64,000 nucleotides of DNA from Brassica napus (Eukaryota; Streptophyta; Magnoliopsida; Brassicales; Brassicaceae). The notes below the pieces were generated by a model. It had not been told where the DNA came from. It searched no databases and saw nothing but the letters and a program-made list of their open reading frames with translations. The position numbers and the translations under genes were made by a program. Where the stretch lies: NCBI RefSeq assembly GCF_020379485.1, contig NC_063451.1, positions 25,030,630 to 25,094,629 of the forward strand, read 5' to 3'. This document shows, in pieces, positions 35,026 through 46,636 of the stretch (the stretch's first letter is position 1; each line of letters starts with the position of its first letter).

Positions 35026-35259
35026 TGTTGTAAATAAAGAGAGAAAGAGGGAATTAGTTGTTCTTATTCATAGCATAATGTACCATTTATATATAGGGAA
35101 TTACAAGAGGTATAGACCGTCATAGATAAATGCAAAGATTACAAATCTTAAACCAATAAAAAAAGAAAATCCTAATCATACAAGGAAAAGGAAAACCATG
35201 AGAAAAGGAAAAGTCTAAACCGCCTTTAGTTAAGGCATTCACTTGAACGGTTCATAACA
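35026..35259 (-). repeat. Copia 5' LTR
   Basis: Partner of 1567-1800, same length. It ends GGTTCATAACA on the plus strand and is followed by the duplication GATTG at 35260-35264. Confidence 0.92.
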
Positions 35260-35976
35260 GATTGCACTTTCATTTAAAGTTTTTTTAATAAATATTTTCA
35301 AAAAATAACATAAATTTTAGTTAAGAACTCATGCTAAGGAATACATGCTATAAGTTATTTAGTGTGAATAAATACTATTCCCTAAAAATAAAGTATATAA
35401 ATTCTTCTGTTTATCTTGTTTAATATTAGGCTAACAATAAAAAAAAAAGTTTATAGAGCATAACGTCTTGCAAACCTATATTAAGAAAGAGTTGGTTAAT
35501 CCAACAGAAACCATATAGTATAAGTTTGTTTTTGGATTCTCACCAGAATAAAACAATTCCAGGATCTCACCAGGCATTTAACAGAGGGAATAGACAATTA
35601 AATATGGCAAACATAACATGCTGTACAAACTGCAACACCACATAAAACCAAACATAATCATTCTCCCTCTCCATCATTCTCTACCATTTATATATATATT
35701 TTGGCTCCAGAGAAGAATAGTTTCTGAGGGAGAGAGATCTCTAGGATTTTCACAAAATCCTTGGAGTCAATCTCCTTCTCCATCACAAATCCTCGATCTT
35801 TGCGCGCTTTGCATACTAATTTTGCTTCTGTTCAAGTCCTTTTTCTTCTAATTATTGCATAGAAACAAGGCAGACATGCACATATACATGACCTAGCTTG
35901 TACAACAAGGCACAAGTCCCATATGATTTGACTTTTCGTGATAAACATATATAATCATAAAAACAATTAGTGAAAA

Positions 35977-38511
35977 ATGGTGAGGGTGGGTGAAGCATTG
36001 AGTGTATCAACCTCATCATCTTCATCTCTCAACGAAAGCGATGCTGAAGAGCTTCAAAAGATGTCACTTGAACCACCGAGAGCTAAGCCAAAGAAACGTC
36101 TCTCGAAGCAACTCTCAATGTTGGAGACCAAAAGAGACATGGCATGGGAGCGTCGCCGTCGCCAGATGCTCCATCACCTTGAGATGAAGCAGATAAACGA
36201 AGGAGGAGATACTGACTTAACAGACGAGGACTTGAGTGAGCTCAAAGGCTCTATTGAGTTAGGGTTTGGGTTTAAGGAGGAGCAAGGACAACAACTTACA
36301 TCTACCTTGCCTGCTTTGGACCTTTACTTCGCTGTGAACCGTCAGATCTCGCCTGTTTCCACACCAAGCAGCGGTGGATCTTCATCTTCTCGACTTACTT
36401 CCCTTGGAGAAGGGTCCTCCTCTTTTGGTAGTCCTATGAGTGATTCAGATGGATTGAAATTTATGTTTCCAGGTAACTATCTTTTTTTTCATGTCTCCCT
36501 TTTCTAAAAGTATCTTTCAACTCATCTCTATATAAACATAAAAAAATCTTCAACTCATCTTTATTTTTCCTTCTATAAATATGAGTTTTTGATCTTATGT
36601 ATTTTTGAATGCCATATATTTTATTATCAGGAAATGTTATATTTTGTCTTTTAATAAGGAGACAAAATAGCATTTCTCTATAAAAAGAGAAATATAACAT
36701 TCTTCTGTAATAGAATTCTCCTATATATTAATTGAGAAGTCACTTTAGGGATTTTTGCTGACGTGTCGCTCATAGAAGAAGTTTCAAGAAATTGTTATAA
36801 TTTGATTGGTTGATGGTTTTAATTTTTTATTTATTTAGTTAAAGCTTTTAAAAGGAAACTTATCATGGAATTACCTTATATAATATGTTTCCAAACATAC
36901 AATTATAAAAAGGTTTTTAATATATTTATATTAGTAGTGAATACAATAAATCATAGATTCCAAAAAAACTAATTAATGTAAATATAATAATATTAATTAA
37001 ATTCACTCATTCACTCTCTCTCCATATATATATATGAATATCTTGTGGTATAATAAATTTTAAAAATTTACAATAATAAAGTGTTAACAAATTTTTATAC
37101 AAATACAAATATTTTATTTTGATATAATATTCGATCTCACATTAATATTAAGTATATATGCCTAAATTAACAACATTTCGTTAAAATTAAAATAAACTTT
37201 TCTTATTAATTAATATGAATTAATTAAAATACGTATGTTTTAAAGGAAGAAATGGTTTGTTTAACCCACTTAATTTTTGTGTTAAACACTAAATAAAAAA
37301 TGAGTGAGAAAGTGTAATTTGTGATTTGACAAAATTATATGATTAATTAATTAGACTACTATTTTCTTAATACATGTTTTCATGTTTACATTAACCAAAT
37401 TTATCATAAGTTTTAAAGAGATAAATCATACTATATATTAGTTGAGAAATCACTTAATTTATTTTTTCTTATGTATTGTTAATAGGTTAGGTTTTTTTAA
37501 ATAGTTATAATTTGATTGGTTGGTGACGTTTATTCATTATTTATTCTAATTAGATCTAAAAATAAAAGGTAACTATAAAACTAATTAATATTAATAACCA
37601 AATAACACAAGTAATATTACTAATTATGATTTATAGTAACTAATTGTAGAATGGAGAAATGATATATATGTTTTATCAGTTTCTTTTTTTTTATAAATTA
37701 TTTACTTATATAATTAAATAAATATTTTAACTTTTTTATAGAATTTTTTTGTTTATATGTTCTTATATAAAAGAATTGGATTTGTAGGTAAAGATTTATT
37801 AGAATTTTTTATGTTTTCTAAAGTCCACGCAAAAACGTTTACAAAATATCTTCATGATAAAAACATCTGATCATTGTATTGGTATGGTACTACATAAAAC
37901 AACTCTTTTTTTAGTTTTTTGAAAGCTAGAGTATTCCCCATTTTTTCACTTGTTAAAATAAAATATAAGATAATTCTATAATCGGTTATCTGAATTAGTT
38001 ATAATATTGCTTTTCAGTAAGAGAAATATTTGTAATGATTAAAATTTATGTTGTTGAACTATTTTAAATTTCACTGATTTTCTAAAAATATATACTGAAA
38101 TTTTTGATTATCCAACTATTTGAAATTAAAAATTAAAAATTTAAAATTTTAATTATTATTGAAAAATTATAACTATGCATATATAATATATATTTTTCAT
38201 ATAATATGATTATCCGCAAAATTGCGGGCAAACACCTAGTAATATAATTAAAACAAGAAACTCATATTTATTTTAAAGTTCCTCTGTTATAGAAGAAAAA
38301 TAGAAATAGACTAAAGATGATTTAAACTCATTATGTTACCGAACATGTATCATCGTATCATTAAAACTGAGTCCGTTATAGTAGTTAAACAAGTGTTGGA
38401 ATGATATAACTTATAAAAGTAAACTTTTCAGGGGATAATCCCCAACAGGTCAAAACGAGGCTGAGGCATTGGGCACAAGCTGTTGCATGTTCTGTGATAC
38501 AATATAATTAA
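35977..38511 (+). CDS. DUF1685 family protein (about 191 aa, two exons)
   Basis: Unknown function; a plant-specific family. Exon 1 35977-36472 (MVRVGEALSVSTSSSSSLNE, then PKKRLSKQLSMLETKRDMAW and ERRRRQMLHHLEMK, then DLTDEDLSELKGSIELGFGF and LPALDLYFAVNRQISPVSTP). Exon 2 38432-38511 (GDNPQQVKTRLRHWAQAVAC, stop TAA 38509-38511). The donor is CAG|GTAACT and the acceptor TTTTCAG|GGG, phase 1. The LSELKGSIELGFGF block and the VK-RL-HWAQAVAC end define the family. The intron, nearly 2 kb, is inflated by Helitron sequence. A TATATATATA stretch at 35690 may be the promoter. I recall the Arabidopsis homologue At1g08790 next to PFD4, which fits the neighbour at the left edge. Confidence 0.9.
36717..37425 (+). 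mobile_element. Helitron-like 5' segment in the DUF1685 intron
   Basis: It begins TCTCCTATATATTAATTGAG and runs into the next Helitron with no recognisable 3' hairpin or CTAG of its own. Its first 70 bases resemble the start of the element at 37426 (both have GTTATAATTTGATTGGTTG), so the two are relatives; the second may have inserted into the first. Just upstream (36630-36705) GAAATGTTATATTT and its inverse form a small foldback. Confidence 0.5.
37426..38239 (+). mobile_element. Non-autonomous Helitron in the DUF1685 intron (814 bp)
   Basis: The 5' end TCATACTATATATTAGTTGA is preceded by A. The 3' end has the hairpin CCGCAAAATTGCGG (38214-38227) followed by GCAAACACCTAG and host T. This is the Helitron pattern A-TC...hairpin...CTAG-T. 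No helicase gene is present. Confidence 0.75.
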
Positions 38512-38920
38512 GCAAAGAAGTGAAGTGAGAGATGGATTTATACATAACGAGACGAAGAAACTGTTGTGATATAATGGCAGCTAACGAGAGTTTAATTAAG
38601 GAGGTGACTGAAAGAGAAGGGCAAATATTGTTGAAGTTTCAAACTGAAAGAAGATGCATGACTGGTCTTGCATGTCTCCAACCTTTATCTTCACCAAGGA
38701 CCACGAATGATTCTATTATATGTATTAGGTTTTTGCTTCTCTTCCTTTTCCATCTTCTCTCATTTTTTGTTTTCTTTTATCAAGCTTGTTTCTAATGTCA
38801 GAGAGAAATAAACATCTTTTCGAGAAATAGACTTTCAATACAGAAACGTTGATGAATGAGCAGTTACTTTTCAAAACTCGAATTTCTTTGTTAACTAATA
38901 TTGTGCTTTTATCACAAATA
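38512..38920 (+). other. 3' flank of the DUF1685 gene
   Basis: Probable 3' untranslated region and spacer. A chance 87-codon frame at 38532 has no recognisable features. I see no other gene. Confidence 0.5.
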
Positions 38921-39380
38921 AGCCCGGGCACAGATCGGATATCCGAGTTTTTGAAGGTATTTGTGATTTGCTTCGTATGTCACGGATATCTAATTTTTCG
39001 ATTTGCTTTGCTTCGAAAAAAATACGGATATTAGAAAAAACGGATATCCGGAAAATGAATAGATATTTGCGGATATTTACGAATACTTACGGATATCTCA
39101 TATGTTTTGATTAATACAAATAATACTTAAACTTTGATACAAATTTGTTTTGTAAAATATTTTTTTGCATGATATATATGATAAAAATTAAAAGAAGTAG
39201 TGAATCTACATAGTTTGTAAATTTTTTGAACTTAGTTAACAATTATAATAACACAAAATTTAAGAAAAAAATATAATTGTCATAAATGTGTTATCTTATT
39301 TTTATGTAATACTTTTATATATGTAATAATGTGAATATAATTTATCAAATCATATGTTAGAATAATAATTATATAATTTT

Positions 39381-42181
39381 CACTACAAGAAAACAACGGT
39401 ATTCTGACGGACATTCCGACGGAAAATGAAATCCTCGGAATTTCCCGAGGAATTTCCTAGGAATATACCGACGGAATTCCGAGGAAACATCAATCCGTCG
39501 GAATATTCCGAGGAAATTCCGACGAACTAGTGATCGATCGATGCGTTTTTGGACATATAAATTTGGGTTTCCTCGGAATTTCCTCGGAATATACCGACGG
39601 AATTCCGAGGAAACATAAATCCGTCAGAATATTCCGAGGAAATTCCGACGAACTAGTGATCGATCAATGCGTTTTTGGACATATACCCATCGATCGATCA
39701 CATTGTTACGCTTTGGTCCATCTTAGTGATTGATCGATGCGTTTTTGGACATAAATCCATCGATCGATCCGTTTATAAAAAAACATTCGAGATTTTGAAA
39801 CCCCAAACACTAGTTCATCGGAATTTCCTCGGAATATTCCGAGGAAATTCCGAGGAACACTTGATATCCTCGATCGATCGATGGGATAATCCCATCGATC
39901 GATCACATTGTTACGCTTTGGTCCATCTTCGTGATCGATCGATGCGTTTTTGGACATATATCCATCGATCGATCCGTTTATACAAAAACATTCGAGATTT
40001 TGAAACCCCAAACACTAGTTCCTCGGAATTTTCTCGGAATATTCCGAGGAAATTCCGAGGAACACTTGATATCCTCGATCGATCGATGGGATAATCTCAT
40101 CGATCGATCACATTGTTACGCTTTGGTCCATCTTAGTGATCGATCGATGCGTTTTTGGACATATATCCATCGATCGATCCGTTTAAAAAAAAATTGACGT
40201 TTTGAAACCCCAAACACTAGTTCCTCGGAATTTCCTCAGAATATTCCGAGGAAATTCCGAGGAAGAAAAGGGTTTCCTCGGAATTCCCTCGGAATATTCC
40301 GAGGAAATTCTAAGGAAATAGGGTTTTTAAACCGAAAATAACGTTTTTGCGGTTTGAATAACACCTATATAACCCTTATTAAGTGTCTTACGTTCATTAT
40401 GAAGTCAAAAATTTGTTCCTTACCCTATAATAAAAACTTTTCCGATTGTATGAACGAAATCCCCACAACATAAGAGAAACACTTATACACTTTAATGAAC
40501 GGTAAAGGGAATACTTACAATTCGTTTTGAAATTTGTTATTTCATGGTTTATGCTCATCTATACAAAGAATCCTCAGTGGTATGCATTACAATTGTATAA
40601 GAAATGAAATACGGCAAAAAAAATAGATGTTTTGAAACCCCAAACACTAGTTCCTCGGTATTTCCTCGGAATATTCCGAGGAAATTCCGAGGAACAATAT
40701 AAATTAATAGAAATACATGCACAGGATATTCTTTTTCCTTGAATTAATGAAAATATTCCGAGGAAATTCCGACGGATATTTAAGTGGCCGTCAGAATTTC
40801 CTCGGAATATTTTCATTTAACCGGGCAAACAAGCCGCCAAATATTTCGGGAAAATTGAAATTGAAAATACTGAGGGAATTCCGACGGAAAATATCCGTCG
40901 AACCCAAGGTTTTATAAACTCCAAACGCATCTTCTTCCCCATTTCTCTCTTCTTCCTCTCCGGCGATCTCTCTCTCCTTCTGGCGTTCTCCACCTTCTCT
41001 CGCGACGAACTCTCCGGCGAATCCTTTTCATTCCCTTACAAATCATGTAAGGACCCTATCCCACTCTCTTAGGTCCTATTTGTTAGGTTTTTAAGTAGAT
41101 TTGATGATTTTAGAAGGTTTTTGATAGATTTTTGTTAGGGTGATTGGGTAGGATTGTGATTTGTTGTGTAATAGGTTTAGAATTGTGATTTGGTTGTGTT
41201 GAATTGATTTAGAATTTTTTTTATAAATTGTTCATTATTTTGGTATTTACAAAATGTTTTTTCTATATAAATTCGATTTCACAAAACGTTTTTTGTATAT
41301 AAATTCGATTTTTGGATTTATAAAAGATGATTTCATATTTATAAAAATATTTATATTTATTAAAACTAATTTTCTATTTATAAAACATTTTTTTTATTTA
41401 TAAACACTATTTTTTTATTTTTGTATTTATAAAAACTATTTTTAAATATACAAACCGTTCTTTGTATATAAATTCGATTTTTGGATTTATAAAAGATGAT
41501 TTCATATTTTAAAATTAATTTTGTATTTATAAAATATTTTTTTTATTTATAAACACTATTTTATTATTTTTTGTATTTATAAAAACTATTTTGTATTTAT
41601 AAAAAGATGATTTCATATCTATAAAAATATTTATATTTATAAAATTAATTTTGTATTTATAAAACATTTTTTGATTTATAAACACTATTTTATTATTTTT
41701 TGTATTTATAAAAACTATTTTTGTATTTATAAAAGATGATTTCATATTTATTAAAACTAATTTTGTATTTATAAAACATTTTTTTTATTTATAAAACTAT
41801 TTTATTATTTTTTGTATTTTAAATATGTTTTCTATTTCAATTTTAATTTTATATTTTCGAATTTCAATTTAAAAAATAAATTTATAATTTTTTTTTAATT
41901 TTGGAAATATTCCGAGGAAGTTTATCCCTCGGAATATTCCGACGACATCTTCCTCGGAATATTCCGAGGAATTTCCGACGAACTTGTGGTCCTCGGAAAT
42001 TCCGAGGAAATAGGGTTTCCTCGGAATTCCGTCGGAAATTTCCGAGGGATTTCCGAGGAAAGATGAATTTCCGAGGAGTTATTTCCGAGGACTTTTTTCG
42101 TCGGTATGTCGTCGGAATAGCGTTATTCCGACGACATACCGACGATTTTTTCCCTCAGTATGCCGTTGTTTTCTTGTAGTG
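39381..42181. mobile_element. CACTA-3: non-autonomous CACTA element (2.8 kb)
   Basis: Ends CACTACAAGAAAACAACGG at 39381 and the inverse ending at 42181; target duplication TTT (39378-39380 and 42182-42184). The subterminal repeats are of the CACTA-1 type (CCTCGGAATATTCCGAGG). Segments at 40320-40640 and 40930-41090 match CACTA-1 6180-6890 in inverted order, that is, the leader side of the TNPA-like gene. Both transposase genes are deleted. 41100-41880 is an AT-rich stutter of TTTTGTATTTATAAAA units. It is a deletion derivative mobilisable by CACTA-1-type proteins. Confidence 0.92.
39660..40215. repeat. 205-bp tandem repeat in CACTA-3
   Basis: Units start at 39728, 39933 and 40138 (GATCGATCGATGCG, first copy GATTGATCGATGCG). 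Each holds four ATCGATCGAT palindromes plus one CCTCGGAATATTCCGAGG palindrome. The sequence is the inverse of the CACTA-1 163-bp repeat with an additional palindrome-bearing segment. Confidence 0.85.
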
Positions 42182-42427
42182 TTTATACATTAAAATTTTT
42201 AAATATAATCAAGATATATATGTATTTATATATTTCCGGATCGGATCGGATATCCGTTTCTCAAAATTTTAATATTTGTGATTTGATTCGATTTTAACGG
42301 ATATTAATTTTTAGTATTTGCTTTGCTTCGAAAGTCTGCGGATATCCGGAATTTTTGGATCGAATCGAAACGAATAACGAATCGAATCAAATTTAACAGA
42401 TAAAATGTCCGGCGCTAATCACAAATA

Positions 42428-43542
42428 GTGTTAATAATATTGTGCTTTTATCACAGTATACGTCAGGACCACCGTCTGATTAGTTATTTTAACAATGAAG
42501 TGATCTAATTATCTAAATATTTTTGGACATGTTAATGATCGATCAATCATCACTGATCATGAACTTTTCCATTCGTAATAACAATAATAGGCATACTATT
42601 TTATACTCAAATTTTAATGCTAATAATTTTTTTTTTGAACTAAGCTTTTAATGCTAATAATTTTCCTCATTAGAAAACGAAAATGTCTTCTTGATTCTAT
42701 TATTTATGTGAAAGTGTTTTTATTACAGATTGCGACCTTTCCGAATGCCAAAATGTTCTATTTTGCAATCATCGTACATAAAAATCTATAATATAATGAG
42801 TTGCCTCATTCCTGTGCCACCATGTCAGCGATCTCTGGATCCCACTTTTAAAAAGTGTGAAAAAGTGTCAAGCCTGTGGCTCGAAACCGAGTTATTGAGA
42901 TATAAACACAAACATTTATACCACTAAACTAAATTATACTTTGTACATTGATGGCCGAAACTAATATATATTTATGATAGGTTACTCTCTCCTTAAGGTG
43001 TATACAAATGCATTTTATAAAGACTGTGGGGTCCATGATTCTCGGTTTGGTTTAGTAATTCTGTTCTCGTGTTTGGTTTTTAAATTATATGGTATGATTT
43101 GAGTTTTCCCGTTCAATTAATGTTTTATTATGTTATTAAACACAACATTTTGTTGATTAGTTTTTTTTTAATTATTCTTCGTCTCTTTACCTTTGCCGTC
43201 TCCGTTCAGCTTCTCTGCAAACCAAACATTAATCTTCCCTATTGTTCAATGTATGTCTCTTGATTTACCAATTAATGTTTTTCGTCATTTAATTCAGAAG
43301 CGATGTCGACCTCTCCGTTTCCTTCACGCCAAACCTTTAAATTATAGTTGAATCTTCAGAACCTTTGTTAGTTAATCTTCTTTATCAAGCGTTCATTGTT
43401 GCTCGACTTCCCCCGTTTTTGGAACTCGAAAAACATCAAGAAGCATGGTGAATTCATGGGAACCACTCTACTCAGGTATTGTATCGACAAAAAATTAAGA
43501 GATTATTTACTTTCATTTTTTTTTTTTTGCTATATGTTTCAG
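42428..43542. other. Intergenic, no gene recognised
   Basis: AT-rich. It includes a near-copy of the MITE's left flank (42430-42455). At 43396-43480 a short open stretch (FPRFWNSKNIKKHGEFMG) may be a decayed upstream exon of the beta-galactosidase fragment, but I cannot confirm it. Confidence 0.4.
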
Positions 43543-43978
43543 ATTGTCTCTAATCACACTGCAGAGAATTATATGAAGTCAAAGAAGGCAAATAAGAAGT
43601 TTGATTTCAAGGTGTTCACCGAGACCGGTCCAAAAACAAGTTTGATTACGGATGGTACACAACAAAGTAAGCGTACAAATCTGATTTCTTTTTTATGAAT
43701 TAGAATTTCAAGAAGAAAACATCAAAAAGAAACATAAGAATTTTATCTGATTAATTTTCTATATTATAGGTTCAAGATAGATGGCAGTGACCTTAAGAAT
43801 AAAGGAGGCAAGCCTACTGTTAGAGTTTCTAATGTTGGCCACGCATTGCATGTCTGGCTCAATGGAGAATACCATGGTAAGATTGAGAAACTACAACATT
43901 TAGATGTTATGTTTAGAGAACTGGAATAATTAATGAATTTGTTCAGGAAACGGACATGGTAGCCATGATGAGAAGAGC
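43543..43978 (+). pseudogene. Beta-galactosidase (GH35, BGAL family) gene fragment
   Basis: Three exon remnants. 43543 to about 43662 reads IVSNHTAENYMKSKKANKKF and FDFKVFTETGP, then after an internal deletion and frameshift DYGWYTT. 43770-43876 reads FKIDGSDLKNKGGKPTVRV and GHALHVWLNGEYHG. 43947-43978 reads NGHGSHDEKS. These match the C-terminal half of cell-wall beta-galactosidases, with introns retained, so it is a DNA-level copy and not a retrocopy. The N-terminal catalytic domain is absent. The third exon is fused directly to PER1-like sequence. Confidence 0.82.
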
Positions 43979-44809
43979 CCATGGTCATTGGCAGGACCCT
44001 CCTTCTGTTACTTTCTCTGTGCTAAGCCTAGCGATGCATTTCCATGGATGGCTCTCCTTCTTCATTACACTATACTATAAGTTGTCTCTCAAACAAGATA
44101 AGACGGGTTACTATGAATATGTTGGTTTCTGTCCATGAACTCTTGGTTCTGGAGTGCAGTTTTCCACACTCGGTAATCATCTACACATTACTTTTATCAT
44201 CCACAATCTTCTGGTGATCTTTCTCTATGGTTTCTCAGGGATGTTGACATCACAAAGAGGTTGGACTACTCATCTGCAATAGCCGTTCTCGGATTCTCAC
44301 TCATCGTATCCATCCTAAGAACCTTTGATGTTCGGGTGGAGGCTGCAAGAGTCATGGTATCCGCTCCAGTACTAGCTTTAGTCACCACCCACGTACTGTA
44401 CATTAACTTCTACAAACTTTACTATGGTATACAGAGAACTCTTTCCCCTATCTGAAACCAGTTCCAATTTTTTTTCTCCACGTTCTCTGTGAGTTCAATG
44501 TTGTTTACAGGTTGGAACATGATTGTGTGTGTGGCCATGGGAGTCGCTCAGCTTTTCCTATGGGCAAGATGGGCAGCTGTTTCTAGGCATCCTTCTAATT
44601 GGAAAGTGTGGGTGGTTGTGATAGCTTCAGGTTTAGCTATGCTTTTAGAGATATATGACTTCCCTCCGTATGGAGGCTACTTCGGTGCTCACTCTATTTG
44701 GCACCTCGCCACAGTTCCTCTAACCATTCTCTGGTGGAGCTTTATTAGAGACGATGCTGAGTTCAGAACTTCCATTCTTTTCAAGAATTCTAAGATAAAG
44801 GCGAAGTAA
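43979..44809 (+). pseudogene. PER1-like (PGAP3 family) gene fragment
   Basis: The family acts in lipid remodelling of GPI anchors in the secretory pathway as multi-pass membrane proteins. Remnants: 43981 to about 44172 (FSVLSLAMHFHGWLSFFITL, KQDKTGYYEYVG, then after a deletion and frameshift MNSWFWSAVFHTR), 44239-44426 (DVDITKRLDYSSAIAVLGFS, ILRTFDVRVEAARVMVSAP) and 44511-44809 (WNMIVCVAMGVAQLFLWARW, LEIYDFPPYGGYFGAHSIWH, stop TAA). The last two exons look intact, with conserved His residues and membrane helices. The N-terminal half is missing and replaced by BGAL exons. Confidence 0.83.
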
Positions 44810-46636
44810 GTTTACTTACAGATGCAGAGGTTTCTTGAGCTTTTTCAATGTTTTTTATTCAGAGATTTGACTTGGCCTTGCTTTTGGTCAATTGAGTCTT
44901 AAGACTTTTGTCAATCTTTTTGGAGTTTTAAGACTTTTGTTAATATTATGAGAAATTCTTGTGATCTATATATGATTGTGTTAATAAAATTTGATTTTAC
45001 ATAAATTGTGTGAATTGTAGGGTTTAATTTAATTAAAAAAATTAGCTTTAATGACCATTCATACAAAATCTAAAGTATTTCAATAATTTCATGACATATT
45101 AACCATTGCGTAAAGTCACTTAAAACAATTGCAGCAAGGAACCACAAGTCGGAAGCCTTGGTCAGTTTATATACATTTAGTCATGTTTGATACAATAATG
45201 TTTCATATAGAAAAATATATATTTTCGGAAGCGCGGGCCTACGCTCCTAGATGCCTTTGGCGGGGTGGACAATCATTGGGTTGAATTAATAGCTGTTAAC
45301 CTAGAAGCTCTCCTGACGATGAAAAATAAAACGACTAAACGGTTGAGTTAGAATGGCAGAAAACTAATGTTCCAAAGCCCACCAAATTTCAAACTTAAAC
45401 ATAAAGCTATACCAATTTCTTTTTTTGGTTTGCGATTGAATTTTTTTAAAAACCACAAAACCATTTTTATTAAAAAAAATCGCCAAACCTCTATACTAAA
45501 TAGTTATATAATAATATAAATATATTAATATCTTCACTTATTACTTTAATTTTACAAAAAGACTACATTTGAGAAGTTTCACAATAAAATCCGTGTAAAC
45601 TAAGAAAACTATTTTATTTACTGTACATATACATTTAAAAATTTTAAAATCAAAATTTAAACCCTTTTTCTTACACTATTTTAACCGTAACTTAACAACT
45701 ACAAAAGTTCGGTTATCTTTGATCATTTTTATGCTAGAGGTCAATCAAATCTATACCAATATAAGATTAAAAAAAATAACAACGAAATAAATACTATGGT
45801 CATTGTTAGATCTACCTAATCAACATGTATAACTTTCAATCCTCCATTCGTAGACAATTATAGACAACATGACAAAATTAACTTTTATCAAAAAAACAAA
45901 CAGTACAATTACATACACAAAACAACACAATGCATCGACAACGTACAAGTTCCGCGCTTGCGCGGAGGCTAAACCCCTAGTATGTTTAGAAAACTTCGGA
46001 AGCTTTTTTGTATTGTTTTTGGTTTGTTTGTTTTTTTGTCAACCTTTTTTTTTTGTCAACCTTGTTTTTGGTTTGTTTAATCATGGAATATAGGGACTGA
46101 ATGACTGATGTTAGGATAATATTAACATGAAATTAAACCAATTGGATTGGATAGCTTGCAATAACTAACTTCAAAAAAATATTACAAGCACTAATAATTG
46201 AATTTGAAGGACAGTTGTCAATGAATCCATTAGAGAAGATTCTATTATTACATATCTTCTTGAATTTTCGGGTATGGATCAAGATTATACTCCTAATAAA
46301 CAAATGTTTTAAGCAGGCTGGAGCGTCGATCAAGGAACGCTCATGGACCGTCCGATGCAATCCTTTTGACGAAATAAACCAACCTATTTTTAAAGAAAAT
46401 TCATTTTATTTTGAAAGAAAATTTATCGTATTTTGTTATTAATTTTCACCAATAAAACAGCACTAAAAGCCGGCAAGCAGGTCCCAAACGATCTTTCGGA
46501 CAATCCTATGTCTTTGGCCTGTCGTGTTCTTTCCTATTTAAACGATCTTATTCACACTCCAGATTCTATAATAGATACAAAGTGTAAGATAAGATACATA
46601 TAGACACACAAACTCTTCTTTTTTTTTTATCAAAAG
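44810..46636. other. Spacer with Helitron terminus
   Basis: AT-rich. A possible second CTAG-type end with a GC-rich stem lies at 45225-45255 (GCGCGGGCCTACGCTCCTAG). No gene is seen; open stretches at 45869 and 46215 lack features. Confidence 0.4.
45490..45980 (+). mobile_element. Helitron 3' end
   Basis: Hairpin CCGCGCTTGCGCGG (from 45952), then AGGCTAAACCCCTAG ending at 45980 and T. This is a clear Helitron terminus on the plus strand. The 5' end is uncertain: TCTATACTAAATAG at 45490 is one option, but the true start may lie farther left and include the BGAL/PER1 fragments. Confidence 0.5.

Larger units (their letters stand above)
38921..42417. mobile_element. hAT- or MULE-like MITE, split by CACTA-3
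   Basis: The left part (38921-39380) and right part (42182-42417) are rich in CGGATATCCG and GATCGGAT phrases. The ends AGCCCGGGCA and, inverted, TAGCGCCGGACA are weakly similar. ATCACAAATA flanks both sides (38911-38920 and 42418-42427), an 8-10 bp target duplication. Without CACTA-3 the element is about 0.7 kb. It encodes nothing. Confidence 0.6.

Noticed and set aside
38532..38795. 87-codon frame downstream of the DUF1685 gene
   Set aside because: Low-complexity hydrophobic end, no motif, and it lies in the expected 3' untranslated region.
39660..40215. CRISPR-like direct repeats
   Set aside because: Long 205-bp tandem units without unique spacers, in a plant transposon.
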